Notes: generated from the letters alone by a model not told the origin. 64,000 nt of DNA from Theocolax elegans (GCA_026168455.1 CM047426.1:61734958-61798957), one strand, 5' to 3'. Numbered from the stretch's first letter, positions 43,827-55,025 are shown. A program made the numbers and translations.

Positions 43827-44402
43827 CTAACCCAGCTCAGTGGCTTTGTGAAGTGCTTTTGTCCAAAGTACATGCAGCGGTTTTGGCCAAAGACAACGAA
43901 GAAAAATAGCACCAACATCACCAGAATTAAACAACTCACCCGTCGCTGATCCTTTTAGAAATTTTGCGTTATCTATAATTAAGTCCTGTGCGGAAGGAGA
44001 GATAACTTTAAAAACTACGCCCTTAGTGCGCGACGGAACATCTGATTGGGAAGACGAAGTACCAGTAGATTGAGCAGGCGTTTTTTGAAAGTCCCATGGA
44101 CGGTATTCAATTACTTGGCTCAATAATTTGGGAAGTTTAATATGATTTAGCAATCTACCAACAATGTCTTCATTCAAGAGTGAAAGATCACGTGGTAATC
44201 CCAACAAAAGTAATTCGCAAGAGTCACATTCCCTTAAGCCGTTAGATCCAATAGCCACGCGGTCTCCCTCGCGTAATGCCGCCCGAAAAGACTCACTTGA
44301 GCATTTGAGTGCTTTAATTGAAGAGTCAAGCGAGCTCGTCGAGTCCTCCACTCGTGACACACTTCCCGACAAAACCTTAAGCTCGTCTGTCAGGCCGTCC
44401 AC
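43827..44402 (-). pseudogene. LINE C relative, ORF1 coiled coil and RNA-binding domain
   Basis: An intact 191-aa frame: LTDELKVLSGSVSRVEDSTS is coiled-coil-like, then CDSCELLLLGLPRDLSLLNE and VFKVISPSAQDLIIDNAKFL resemble the RRM-like domain of LINE ORF1 proteins, ending WTKALHKATELG. The zinc-finger N-terminus is missing; the MITE half at 44432 begins just beyond. A few residues of ORF1 continue in frame-broken text to about 43740. Confidence 0.75.
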
Positions 44403-44431
44403 CTTAGAATTAATTTCAAAAGAAACACGAA

Positions 44432-44955
44432 ATTTTTAAAAAAATGGGAATTACCGTGTAAATTATTGTGAATTTTTTGTCTTTCTTTAAATTATCATAA
44501 CTTTTTACAGAATTAAAGGCCATAAAAATGCTACAAACCATTTGAAAGGTATTGCTCTAAACTTTCTTTTAAACTTTTGGATAAAAAAATCAATTGTGGC
44601 GCACTTACACTTTTTTTAAGTTGAATATTGACATGTAGTTTAGGTAACATTGACCTTGAGATTAGAAATTCTAACCCAGAAGGATAAATTCTAGACATAA
44701 TTAGCAACGAATGTTGCATATAATGTTTTATAGTAAAAGTTAATAGATTTTGAGTTAAATAGCGGTTAACCCAGCTGGTGTTGAAAAAACTTGGAAAAAT
44801 TCACTTTTTGAAGTTAGAATAACTTTTGAGCAAATAGATTCCAGTACCTAAAAATTTTATTCTGTATTCAGAAAAACATTTGCAGTGTGTACCCAAAATT
44901 TGGTGCATTTTAAAATTTTGATCGGATCACTTCACGTGGAATATTCCATATATAT
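44432..44955. mobile_element. MITE half, relative of 7841-8647 (copy 2)
   Basis: Contains the centre and right arm of the palindromic MITE: attgtggcgcacttacac, cattgaccttgagattag, and the terminal cttcacgtggaatattcc followed by a TA run. The left arm is missing. About 90% alike to 8160-8640 by eye. It abuts the ORF1 end of the minus-strand LINE. Confidence 0.85.
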
Positions 44956-44965
44956 ATATATATTG

Positions 44966-47300
44966 TCACGCTGCATTGGGGATTAGGGTGCAGGTGATGG
45001 GGATAATAAAGGTAATATATATGTAAAATAATTAAATTTATTATCTGCTTCGATTTATACGATTACGGGTGCCAGTCGCGTTCTTTACGCGGGCTCGAGC
45101 TCGGCTGCGATCGACTCAGGGAGGGGGCGAATTTAGGAAGGCGTAAAGCGGCTCACTGCAGATTGCACGAGTGCACTCTATAAATTAAAAATCACGAATC
45201 GTTGGCTGAATCGGTGCTACTCGTACGCGACGAGTTTAACTCTTTGCGGCACAGCGGGTCTCCCAGGACCCACCTTTTTTATCAGTTATTTTTCCTGACA
45301 AAACTTTGAATAATACGTATATATAGGTGATTATAGGTTTTTCTTATAGCTAAGGTGTTTCCCTATAATACTGGTGAACGTAAATTGATATTTTCTTTGT
45401 TGTTAAGATTTTATAAATAAACAAATAGTAAAAAAAGGTCATTTTTTCAGAAAAAAATCATTATTCAGCTTATTTATCATCTGATTTTTATGAAAATTCT
45501 TACTCAGGGCTTTTTGGGGTCGCTCAATACGAATCTGCAGTCAGAATTTTCATATGTGAAAATCCAACATGGCAGATACAATATGGCGGAAGAACATTTT
45601 GTTCAAAACCCTATATTTTGTCCTAAAAATAGTAACTTGCGGGTTTTCGAGGTCGCTGATTGCAATTCTGCAGTTAGAATTTTCATTTTCAATAATCCAA
45701 GATGGCGGATACAATATGTCGAAGAAAAATGTTTTTAAAACCTATATTTTATCAAAAACAAAAAAAAACGAAAATAATAAAAAAAAGAAAACAAAAACTG
45801 GAGACAATAACCGCCACATCCTCGTTCGTGTCACCGGATTCGGCAGAGTGCGGCTCTTTTTATTTATTAATTTATTTACAAAAATAAAGAGTTTGATATA
45901 AAATTCAAACTCAGCGAATCCAAAAGCCCCCGAGTACTTATTTCTAGCTAAAAATGTGCTACTTCCATGACTTTTATCCGCCATCTTGGATTTGAAAAAA
46001 TGAAATTCTTACTGTTTATTCGTATTCAGCGACCCCGAAAACCCACGAGTAAAAAATTTCAAGCCAGAATAGTCAATAGAAAAATGTATGCCGAAAAGGG
46101 TTAATGTTGACCGACGGCGCGGCTGCGATACACGATCGCGTGTCAAAAGCTGCTCGAAAAAGGGGGAGAGAAGGGGGAAACGCGATAACTCGCACACACA
46201 CTGAGTAAGCACGGATGGAATTGCACAAAAAATAAAGGAGGCACGGAGAAGTATACACCAACCTCGTTGCTTGCTGCTCTCGCTCACTCTTGCTCAATAC
46301 GCAAATTGGCACACTCGCAAATATCTCGCTTCAAATCGGCGTAGATATCCCTCACGAAGATCGGGCGTCGTGATCTTCGGCGTGGTCGATGTATTGCTTG
46401 TGTGCGCGCATGCGTCGCGACGGCCCACTTGCGGTGCGTATGCGGCCTTACTTGAGTGCGGCTTAAGTAACATGGCCGCCGCACCGTATAGTAGTGTACG
46501 CATCGTCAGTTCTAACAACAACAACGATGCCGTTGACGACGACGTAAGCTGCCTGCCAGGTAACTATTTCTCGTTCCTTATCACTAACCCGTCGGCTAAT
46601 ACTGTCGGTGTTCACAGGGCCGCGGGAGGTGTGTGTACGTGGCACGTCAACGCGGGCTCTTGGGTGTTGCCGCGGCCGATATCTCCTTCTCTCTCGCGCT
46701 CCTTGAGGCGCACGACGTGACAGGTGCAACGGCGGGCTCGAGCTGCTTGGACGGACACGCAGCGAATATTGTGTGTGTGAGTACTTATAATGCTCACTTA
46801 ACCTCTTCCCAAGTCCTCTCCTATACACACTTGTTTATGTAAGTGTGTGCTCCTGTCTGTTCCCTTATAATGAGTATTGCTTTATTAGCTGGTACTTCCA
46901 GGTTTCCTGGATTATTGCTGGCTGACGGACTTCCTGGCTACAATGGCTCTTCCTTCTGGCTCGGTCTTCCTTGGCTTTGCTGGGTACGCTGCTATTAACT
47001 ATGAACTTTGCAGCTCGCAGTCATCCAACACCTCAGCATGCTGCTTCATTGGATCTTTGTCAGGCTCATTATTAGATTACTTCAAGAGTAATCTGTGCTT
47101 CATCGAAATCCTTCTGTGTCCTGCTCGGCTGCTCCCCTGTGCTCGGTGATTTTATATTATGTGTTAAGGAGCTCGGTTACTGTTTTAGTTAAGCAAGGAT
47201 AGGTTTAGTTAGGCTTGTATGTGTGTGTGTGCTCGTACAGGGAAGTAAGGTGTAGTTTATTGTCGCTCTTTATGACATGCATTATTTGCATTGTCACTAT
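44966..47300. other. GC-rich LTR-like block containing a piggyBac-type MITE
   Basis: Starts TGTCACG after a TA run and ends at another TA run near 47300. CGTGACA, the inverse of the start, occurs at 46715-46721, so the outer LTR could be 44966-46721, but no target duplication fits. The ORFs inside (for example 46271-46720 and 46463-46828) overlap on both strands, are rich in CG words and show no domains. From 46740 to 47290 there is ctgg/cttcc-rich text without a gene. Confidence 0.35.
45236..46104. mobile_element. piggyBac-type MITE (TTAA target)
   Basis: Bounded by TTAA at 45236-45239 and 46101-46104. The inner ends CTCTTTGCGGCACA and, inverted, CCCTTTTCGGCATA agree at 11 of 14 bases. The following gggtctcccaggaccc is typical of piggyBac-like termini. 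Inside, subterminal repeats recur: tcgctcaatacgaatctgca / tcgctgattgcaattctgca and, inverted, attcgtattcagcgacc; aagatggcgg occurs in both orientations. No transposase. It lies inside the GC-rich block. Confidence 0.75.
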
Positions 47301-47317
47301 ATATATATATATATACT

Positions 47318-47360
47318 AGGGGGGCTTCGCCCCCCTGCGCGCTTTGCGCGCCAACCCCCT
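47318..47360. other. Double GC hairpin next to a TA run, Helitron-like terminus
   Basis: (TA)n then CTAG, then GGGGGG-cttcg-CCCCCC (47319-47335) and GCGCGC-ttt-GCGCGC (47337-47351). On the minus strand this reads hairpin, hairpin, CTAGT, then TA repeats, the form of a Helitron 3' end (hairpin before CTRR, target T). No Helitron protein lies nearby, so it would be non-autonomous. Confidence 0.45.
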
Positions 47361-47644
47361 ATTTTTAATTCCGAAAAAGGTTTTTCGTAATTAATTTATT
47401 TAAAATAATGTTTTAAATTGTATTATTTTTTCACTACCATGGGCACCTTAAAAATTAAATTATTCACACAACACCTTGGAGGTATTGCTATAGTTATTAT
47501 AATTTATGAATAAAAGTTTACCAAAATTTAGTGTAATGAAATCAGAATAAAAATAATTAAAAAAATAGAGACATATTAAATGTTAACTGTAAATTTTAAA
47601 CTATATGAATTCTTATAAAGTTTAAATTTATATTTTAATAATTA

Positions 47645-48600
47645 TAAATGTTAATGAAAAATTAACTTACCAAAAATAGTAAAGTACATATACTTACTAA
47701 ATTGTAGTATTTTAGGTAACAACTTATTAAAATTTTGGATTGTTTTAAATGGTTATAAATAGAACTTCACCTCCTAAAATTAATTTATTTAATGACGAAC
47801 GATCATCGCCAAAAGTTCTATGTCATTAATATTTTGTACTTTTAGAGTAATAAAACTTTCTTCTTAAATAAATAAATTTTTGTATTAATTTTAAAGAACT
47901 ATTTATAACATTTTAGTGGCATATAAATAAAAACCTGTTTCTTCCATTTCTTCCTTAATTCGTAATTTGCACCTTCTTTCAAAATTTGCGTTTTAATCCA
48001 TAATTATATCCAATTTATTTTTCCTATGCAGAGCCCAAATATTTATTTTGATTATTATAAACAAATTCATTTCTTAAATATCCTTCTGTTTCTAATAAAT
48101 ACATACTTGTTTATTTAAAATATTGTGTTATATAAATATACATTATCTACACACTTATATATCCATTCAATTTTGAAATATTAAATTAAAAAATATTTAA
48201 ATTAAATGCTCCTAAATTAATAGTTTTTGAAAATCTATTCAAATTTAATTCGTATTTTATATTTCCACTGTTAAAATTTGAATTTTCTTTTGCCTATACT
48301 GTTTATAATAGAATTATTTTAAAAATGCAATAATTAATATATTTAATTTTTAACCTATTGTATATATCATATGGATATTTGGAAAAGTGTATGTTATACT
48401 TGATTAATATTTATTTAATCTTCAAACAATTTTGCATCTGTATTTAAAGCATTACATTGAATTTTAGATCCGTTATTATTATTGAGTATACCTTTAAAAA
48501 TTTTATGAGTTTTATCATGAATGAGTAAACTAATACACATTCTTTCGAGTTATATTCACAACTTTTTTTTGCGCACTGAAAAAACACATATATTATCTAT
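47645..48600 (+). repeat. 0.95-kb direct repeat, copy 1
   Basis: Starts gttaatgaaaaattaactta and ends gttatattcacaactttttt. It recurs at 49195-50110 with about 10% divergence and small indels. AT-rich, no ORF. The spacer (48600-49195) holds a MITE and TA/CA runs. Either a dispersed repeat family or a local duplication. Confidence 0.85.
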
Positions 48601-48716
48601 TCTTGAAAAATCAATTTTAAAATATATATATTTTATATAAATATTCCGCCGCATACACACACACACGCAAGCACGCACGCACCCACATACATACATACAT
48701 ATATATATACATATAT

Positions 48717-49190
48717 ATGGGCTATTTCACGTCAAGTGGTACGATGAAAATTTTAAATCGCTCCAAAATTTGAGAACAGGCTGGAAACATCTTCCAGAAC
48801 ATACAAAAAAAATTTAAGTGTTAAAAATAATTTACCTAAGAGTTATTTAATCATGAAAAGTGGAAATTTTTCAATTTTTTAGAAAAATTTCTATTTTTAA
48901 AGCCATTTATCTCAAAAACTATTGATTTTTTTTAAAAAACATTATAAACAACTTTTGTTCAAAATAATCTTTCATCAAAATATCAAAAAAAAGGCTACCA
49001 CACCACAATCGATTTTAATCTAACACATCTCAAAAGTTCACATTTTTCGCGAGCTTTCGAATGGCTTGGGTTAGATTATTGGCCAAAACCGCTGGTGTAA
49101 GTTATGCCTCATAAACCTCATAAAATCACTAATTTTCACGTATTTTAGGACATAAATTACACCAGCGGTGTAATATATATAATATATATA
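48717..49190. mobile_element. MITE relative with gggctatttcacgtcaag terminus (copy 3)
   Basis: The left end atatatgggctatttcacgt followed by caagtggtacgatgaaaatt is a diverged match to the 7853 end (gggataatccacgtgaag, tggtccgatcaaaatt). The interior differs from copies 1 and 2 except for short AT words, and it ends with ttacaccagcggtgtaat, an inverted self-match (accagcggtgt), so it is a related but separate family. Confidence 0.55.
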
Positions 49191-49194
49191 TGTG

Positions 49195-50110
49195 TTAATG
49201 AAAAATTAACTTACCAAAAATAGTAAAGTGCATATACTTAATTGTAGTCTTTAGTAAAAACCTATTAAAATTTTAGATTGTTTTAAACGGATCTAAATAG
49301 AACCTTACCGCCTAAAATTAATTTAGTTAAGTCATCGCCAAGAGTTCTATATGTCATTAATATTTTGTACTTTTAGAGTAATAAAACTTTCTTCTTAATT
49401 AAATTAATTTTTGTATTAGTTTTAAAGAATTATTTATAACATTTTAGCGGTATATAAATAAAAACCTGTTTCTTCCATTTCTCCCGTAATTCGTAATTTG
49501 CACCCTCTTTCAAAATTTGCGTTTTAATCCATAATTATAATTTATTTTTCCCTTTAGTTACAGAGCCCATATATTTATTTTAATTATTATAAACAAAGGC
49601 ATTCCTTAAATAACCTTTTGTTTCTAATAAATACATACTTGTTTATTTAAAATATTGTTTTATATAAATATACGTAATCTACTTACTTATATATCCATAC
49701 AATTTTTAAATTTTGATTTAAATAATATTTAAATTAAATACTACTAAAATAATAATTTTCGAAAAACTTTTGAAATGTAATTCGTATTTTATATTGTCAC
49801 TGTTAAAATTTGAATTTTCTTTTGCCATTACTGTTTATAATAGAATTATCTTAAAAATGCAATAATTAATGTATATAATTTTTAACTTATTGTATATTTC
49901 ACATATAGATATTTGGAAAAGTGTATGTTATACTTGATTAATATTTATTTTATCTTCGAAAAATTGTGCATTTTTTTTTAAAACATTACATTAAATTTTA
50001 GGTCCGTTTTTATTTTATGAGTTTTATCAGGAATAAGTAAACTAATACACATTCTTTCAAGTTATATTCACAACTTTTTTTTGCGCACGGAAAATGTACA
50101 TATTATCTAT
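49195..50110 (+). repeat. 0.95-kb direct repeat, copy 2
   Basis: Same order of words as copy 1 at 47645 (ttaccaaaaatagtaaagt, gcaccctctttcaaaatttg, atattcacaactttttttg). It carries several deletions relative to copy 1. No coding potential. Confidence 0.85.
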
Positions 50111-50163
50111 TTAGAAGGAATAATTTTCGATCTTGGTGAATAAACCACAAGTTTAATTAACTG

Positions 50164-50200
50164 GCGACGTTTCGATGACTCTTCGTCATCCTCTTCAGGC
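50164..50200 (-). ncRNA. Hammerhead-ribozyme-like motif
   Basis: On the minus strand: CTGAAGA, one G, GATGAC-gaaga-GTCATC (6-bp stem II) and GAAA, then CGTCGCC. The CUGANGA...GAAA core around stem II is the hammerhead signature, and GTC just after GAAA would be a permitted cleavage triplet. Similar minimal type I hammerheads with almost no stem III are known from Penelope-like elements. There is one extra base between core and stem II, and stem I cannot be defined. No Penelope protein lies nearby. Confidence 0.5.
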
Positions 50201-50497
50201 TTTACCTTTATTTTAAAAAATATACAAATGAATACATTTGGTTTAACAATTATAGTTTTAATTATAAGTTTTGTTTTTTAAGCCTCATGATTTACAATAT
50301 TTTACTTACTACTCGTCATTATATCAGATGTTTACATCGACATTACATCGTAGCAACACTGAGTCGTCGCACTAATAACGAAAACAAGGATATTTAAAAT
50401 AATGAAATTACGATTTATATACACAGAAGTTGAACAGTTATGTCGATTACCTTCATCTTATATAAAACTCCATATATCCAAATTAACATTATTAATA
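50201..50497. other. Flank of the hammerhead-like motif, no gene
   Basis: T/A-rich DNA, possibly Penelope-type terminal sequence, up to the target duplication of the SINE. No ORF with support. Confidence 0.4.
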
Positions 50498-50948
50498 GGG
50501 GAGCCGCGGTGGCTCATGGGTAGAGCTTCCGACTCTCACACCGAGGGTCGTGGGTTCGATCCCAGACGTGTACCTCTGAAAATTTTTTTCATGTGCATTT
50601 TTCGAACACCGCGACTCAGTGGCTCGGCGTGTCACTATAATGTGACGCCAGTTCAGGTGCACGTGCGTTTCGTGCATTTTTCAGTGCATAAGAGGCACGG
50701 GCATCTGAACTATAGGGAACGTTAGGGACGCGAAGATGTAAAGAGGATCGCGGTGGTTCCATCGGGAGGACAGGAAACTGTAATTATTAGACTAATTACA
50801 GTGACCGATGATATCTTCCGATGGACACAAGCACCACTGTTTCAACTACATGTGCTTTGTTTACAGACACACCGTTCACCTCCGTCGCTGATTAGCCCTG
50901 GCAGCATAAATAGAGCGACGTTAAATAACATAAAAAAAAAAAAAAAAA
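50498..50948 (+). mobile_element. tRNA-derived SINE, family 2 (copy 2)
   Basis: Nearly identical to the copy at 42270-42709 (differences include gagcttcc versus gagctccc and a variable A run). A box TGGCTCATGGG, B box GGTTCGATCCC, same tail ending gcgacgttaaataacat plus A. The target duplication AACATTATTAATA is perfect at 50485-50497 and 50949-50961. High identity and perfect duplications indicate recent activity. Confidence 0.93.
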
Positions 50949-51130
50949 AACATTATTAATAATTTAATAAATAAATAAATTAGGACATCACAAAAATAAT
51001 AAATAACACAAAGATTAAGCAAAAGCCGTTACAGGACTAGATATAATTATCACAAACAACGTACTAAATTTATTCGCAGCTGATATATATAGCTATAGTG
51101 AAGTGTAGCATGACACCAACTATATCTATA

Positions 51131-51132
51131 TA

Positions 51133-51195
<63 letters not shown>

Positions 51196-51201
51196 GACAT
51201 T

Positions 51202-51242
<41 letters not shown>
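51131..51242. repeat. (CA)n and (TA)n microsatellites
   Basis: A pure CA run of about 60 bp (51131-51191), then a mixed TA region and an AT run to 51242. No coding content. Confidence 0.95.
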
Positions 51243-51246
<4 letters not shown>

Positions 51247-51311
51247 AATCCTGAATTCTTAGACACGGCGGCGGCGGCGAAATATTTAAATATTATAGAT
51301 ATATATATATA

Positions 51312-51700
51312 TACACTACCGGCCAATTGCTTTTGCCCACTTCGACTCAATTTACCCGTTACAAAAAGTATCATAACTTGGGTAAAAATTGAGATAAATA
51401 ATCGTTCGACAGCTCATTTAAAAGCTTGAAGCAAGGGCTTTTTAATGGTTTACCGTCCCTATTTAAATTTTTTGTTTTTTAATGTTTTTAACATAAAAAT
51501 CAAAATGTATAAAATTCGGATTTTCTTGTATATCTTCATTTTAAAACTGCACTTCAACCAAACATCGGAAAATAATTTTATAAAAAAAATTGAAAAGTTT
51601 GAATCAAGAGCTTTCGAACGCACTATATTAACATTGTTTTAAAGTTCTTTTTACGTTTTGACTGGTGGTTTTCTTTAATACCACCGCATGTTCTGACGGA
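51312..51700 (+). mobile_element. Tc1/mariner-type terminal fragment
   Basis: TACACTACCGGCCAATTGCT at 51313 matches the TACACTACCGGCCAAAA-type inverted terminus of many insect Tc1-like elements, preceded by a TATA run as expected for TA targeting. The opposite terminus was not found and no transposase follows, so it is a one-ended fragment of unknown length. Confidence 0.5.
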
Positions 51701-52081
51701 TCATTACACACTGACTAGGCTATCGCCTAATTTTCCGAAAAAGGGATGAGAGTGGGAAACACGCATACACTCTCTCGCGCTCTCAGCCCTACGTATTGTC
51801 GCGCACGTAATTGTATACTCGAGTTAACGTAAACAAGTGTCGTCGGTTAGCCTTGACATAACAAAGGCTCCGACGATTTAGAACTATTATGAAGTTGAAT
51901 AGTTCATTCGCCGCGAATAGATTATGTGACGATTTCCGTCACAAAAATTCCCTCCCCCCCCCCAGACTTTACTTCCCTCGGGAAGGCCTAGTCGAAAGAA
52001 GGCACAATCTATTTGCGACTGCGCACTGTTCTATTCTTATTGTCGGGAAGGAATGCGGTCCCTAAGGATTCAGACCACCCC
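51701..52081. other. Mixed DNA without a gene
   Basis: GC-richer text with a palindromic atgtgacgatttccgtcaca near 51924 and a C9 run at 51955. It may be LTR leader text of the gag element to its right, but no borders can be set. Confidence 0.4.
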
Positions 52082-53186
52082 CTACACTATCTCTCGTGCA
52101 ACGTCGGATGGGGGGTTCGCGGCGGCCTCCAGCAACAGACGACATTCTCTGAGGATGTCCGTCTCATTTCTGGAATGGTTGGCCGACGCCGGTGACCCAG
52201 CCGTTGAAGTCCGTTCTTCTGGAGAATTACGGTACTCGGACCCACTCCTCAGCTTCTGTGTCTGCTTGCGAGGTGGTCCAATTACGCTCGTAGAGGCGTC
52301 ACCGTCCATCGGGATGGGTCGTCGCAAGCCACTAAGCCCAGCCTTCGGTGACTGCTTCTTACGAGGCATTCAGGAAGGGGAGTCTGTTCTTTCCTTCCCG
52401 ACTGGTGGTCGCGCAGGGACTGGCTGAGCACCGCCCTCTTTTCGTCCCTGATGTTCCGATTGCTGACTCGTTGGTTGAGGAAGCAGCTTGACTCTCTTTC
52501 TACTCCCTCAACTTCTGATCCGCCTTGGGTTAGACGACAACAGTGAGGGCAGCCTTCGCCTGCTCGAAGGGCCCCGTGCTGCCTAAGCCGAGGAGAGCAG
52601 CCTGGCGGCAAGTCGCCTCTTCCACTCGGCAACCCACCACCACTTCCGCATAGGAGGCTTTGGGCCCACAAGGCTTCACAAACGAGCTCTTCTCGGATTC
52701 GCCCCTGCGGGTGGGCGTCTCCATCCGCCGCTTCTTAGACTCGTTCTGACTGTCCCGTTGCTTCAATCGCTGTGGTGTCTGATAAGATACTGGGACCTTG
52801 ACAACCGAAACCGGGCAAATGAACGTCGAGAACGGTGAGTGTCCCCGCTCTTGGATCCAGATGGCATAGGATCGGGAGCATCTTGGACACTCACTCACTG
52901 CCACCCCTCGACGGCCACAATTGAAGCAATACATTGATTGCGGGACTGCGCACTCCCGGTGACTGTAATCCATAGCCCAACAGTTAAAACAAGCCCTTTT
53001 AAGCGGTTCAATCGACCGATTAAAAGGCAAAGAAACCAATCGACGGAGGACGATCCCTCTAGTAATGACTGGACCAGATAACGATGGTCCAGCCTTGGCT
53101 CGTTTTGCCAGGGTCTCGACCCCAACATCGAGTTTCTCTGGGGTTGATGGAGCTATGACGGGCACCTCGAGGCAGTCAGAAACCAC
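52082..53186 (-). pseudogene. Gag-like protein with two altered zinc knuckles
   Basis: 53186-52530 encodes 218 aa: a region up to RLVSLPFNRSIEPLKRA, then knuckle 1 CFNCWAMDYSHREC (the usual His is Tyr) and knuckle 2 CFNCGRRGVAVSECPRC (His replaced by Val). A Lys/Arg-rich linker follows (QRLKQRDSQNESKKRR). Another frame (52369-52082) gives a Pro/Ser-rich piece MPRKKQSPKAGLSGLRRP. This pattern is found in Gypsy-group gag of Hymenoptera. No protease or RT follows, so it is a truncated copy. Confidence 0.55.
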
Positions 53187-53409
53187 CCCGATTGCCTGTG
53201 ATTACCAATGATGGATCGACGCCGTTTCTTGCTTCTAGGTCTCGGTTCTGATCCATCTTGGAGTTGAAAGGAAACAAAAGGTTAATAAGTTACAAACGAC
53301 ATAAGTTAAGGTTAAGGGAAATTTGCCCAATCACACTCACATACAGATATTCTCAAACATCAAATTCGCAATACATTGCATATAGTTACCAGGCCCAGCC
53401 TTCAGCAAC

Positions 53410-53610
53410 TGTTCTCATGCGGACCGATACGTAAACCCTTACTGCTCTACTTGACAACCCGAGATGCCATACTCTTCCAGCATTCGTGACATTATGTCGT
53501 TAATGAACTCAGTTCCATTATCCGTTATTAGGAAATCTGGTGTTTCCCAATGGAAGTCTACACGACTTCCTCGAATGCTTAACGAGGCTCCCCCGTAGAA
53601 CCGGTGAGCT
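53410..53610 (-). pseudogene. Gypsy-type integrase core fragment
   Basis: The minus-strand frame reads HWETPDFLITDNGTEFINDI then MLEEYGISG, the second catalytic Asp block of a DDE integrase (TDNGTEF). A stop follows within 20 residues. Its position upstream of the gag on the same strand is opposite to a normal element order, so it belongs to a separate element or a rearranged one. Confidence 0.7.
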
Positions 53611-54713
53611 TTCTGCATACAGATCTAAGTGTAAATAAATATCATTTTTAACGTGTTGTACCTTGTAAAAAAGGACATTGAAAATTAGATCAAATATATT
53701 TATTTAAAATAATTATCAAATTATTTATATTTTTGCTCTTTTATTTGGCTAGAGTTTTTCTTCGATTTTGAATTGCTCGTTGAATGTGTAATTCGAAACT
53801 ACATAGGTGTTTTCGTTGTGCGGTCGATTTTGTTAATTAACAAATTCATAACTCGGTTTCTATCCGGACTATGATGGTGTGTTTTGGTGTACTTTGTTAA
53901 CTAAGGGTAAGGTTTTTATTTTTATAAAAAGAGATCTTTAGTTAATTCATTTATTTATGATATTTAATTTATTTATAAATTTGTTTATTATAACAAGGGT
54001 ATGTGTTTGTAAATATGAATTGTTTGGTATGCAAGCTCTACAAAACTATATGGGTAATTTGGTCGAGCGTTTATAATTGTTAGTTAACAAATTGATATCT
54101 CAGTTCTTAATGGTTTCATGGTAACAGAATTTGATTGTTTTTGCGATTTACTTGTTGATGGGATTCAATTTATTTATAATTCGTTTATGACGAGAATGAC
54201 CTGTTATTCTGATTTTGGATTGTTTACTGCATAAATTGTTAATCAGTTGTAGATGTCTATGGCGCGTCCGTTAGCCGCGCTAATAGGACCGCACTATGGT
54301 TCATTAACCGCCGAATTCTTATTCGTAAGTTAGTATTTGATTGCTTTTGCTAGTTTTTAGGCACGACCGCTACACGGGAGAGCCTTATATTTTCATCATC
54401 GCAAAATGTGTGATGCATCAAAATATACTAGATAATAGTTTGTAAGAGAAATTTATGTGTATTAGAATTCATTTAAGCTCTCCCTAAAATGTATGTATGG
54501 ATATATGTATGTATGTAATCATGTATCAAAGATAACTCAGTTAATTTTTTTACCGATTTAGCTGAGTTTCACAGAGTAACTTCGTCATAATATAATTGGA
54601 TAATGGTCCCATTTTCACATGTATAGCACTGAAATACTTTAAGTTATGGCATTATTTTTAATTCCTTAGAAACGGTTTTGTAGTATTATCTTGAAATGTA
54701 TTAATCCTACATA

Positions 54714-55025
54714 AAAACTTTATACGGACGAAATGTTCGTCTCAAAATAACAAAACTTTTTCCTATTGTACACTTAACGCTTAAAACAATATTTTCGAAG
54801 ATAAACATAGAAAAACGGTCAAAATAATGAAAAAAGCACAAAAAAACATGTTTTTTCGCAATAAAACGAAGTGTATTGTTTTTAGTGAAAAACTTTTAAT
54901 GAACAAAATGTTCGTATTAAAATAATAAACCTTTTTTTTATAATACACTTGACTCTCAAAACAATATTCTCGAAGACAAACATAGAAAATCAGTTAAAGT
55001 AATAAAAAAAATATGAAAAAACGTT
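54714..55025 (+). repeat. Two-copy direct repeat (~168-bp spacing)
   Basis: aaaacaatattttcgaag at 54783 is repeated as aaaacaatattctcgaag at 54959, with the flanking words atgttcgt and acatagaaaa in the same order. The two copies are diverged at roughly one base in six. Confidence 0.7.

Noticed and set aside
45490..46312. ORFs inside the piggyBac-type MITE
   Set aside because: Repeated atggcggata units create ATGs and open frames on both strands; no transposase motif.
44966..46721. A fourth solo LTR (TGTCACG...CGTGACA)
   Set aside because: The inverted ends match, but no direct repeat flanks the pair and GC-rich text continues past the right end; kept only as an LTR-like block.
46271..46842. 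Possible host gene in the GC-rich block
   Set aside because: Frames overlap on both strands, CG-rich composition, and no domain or splice structure seen.
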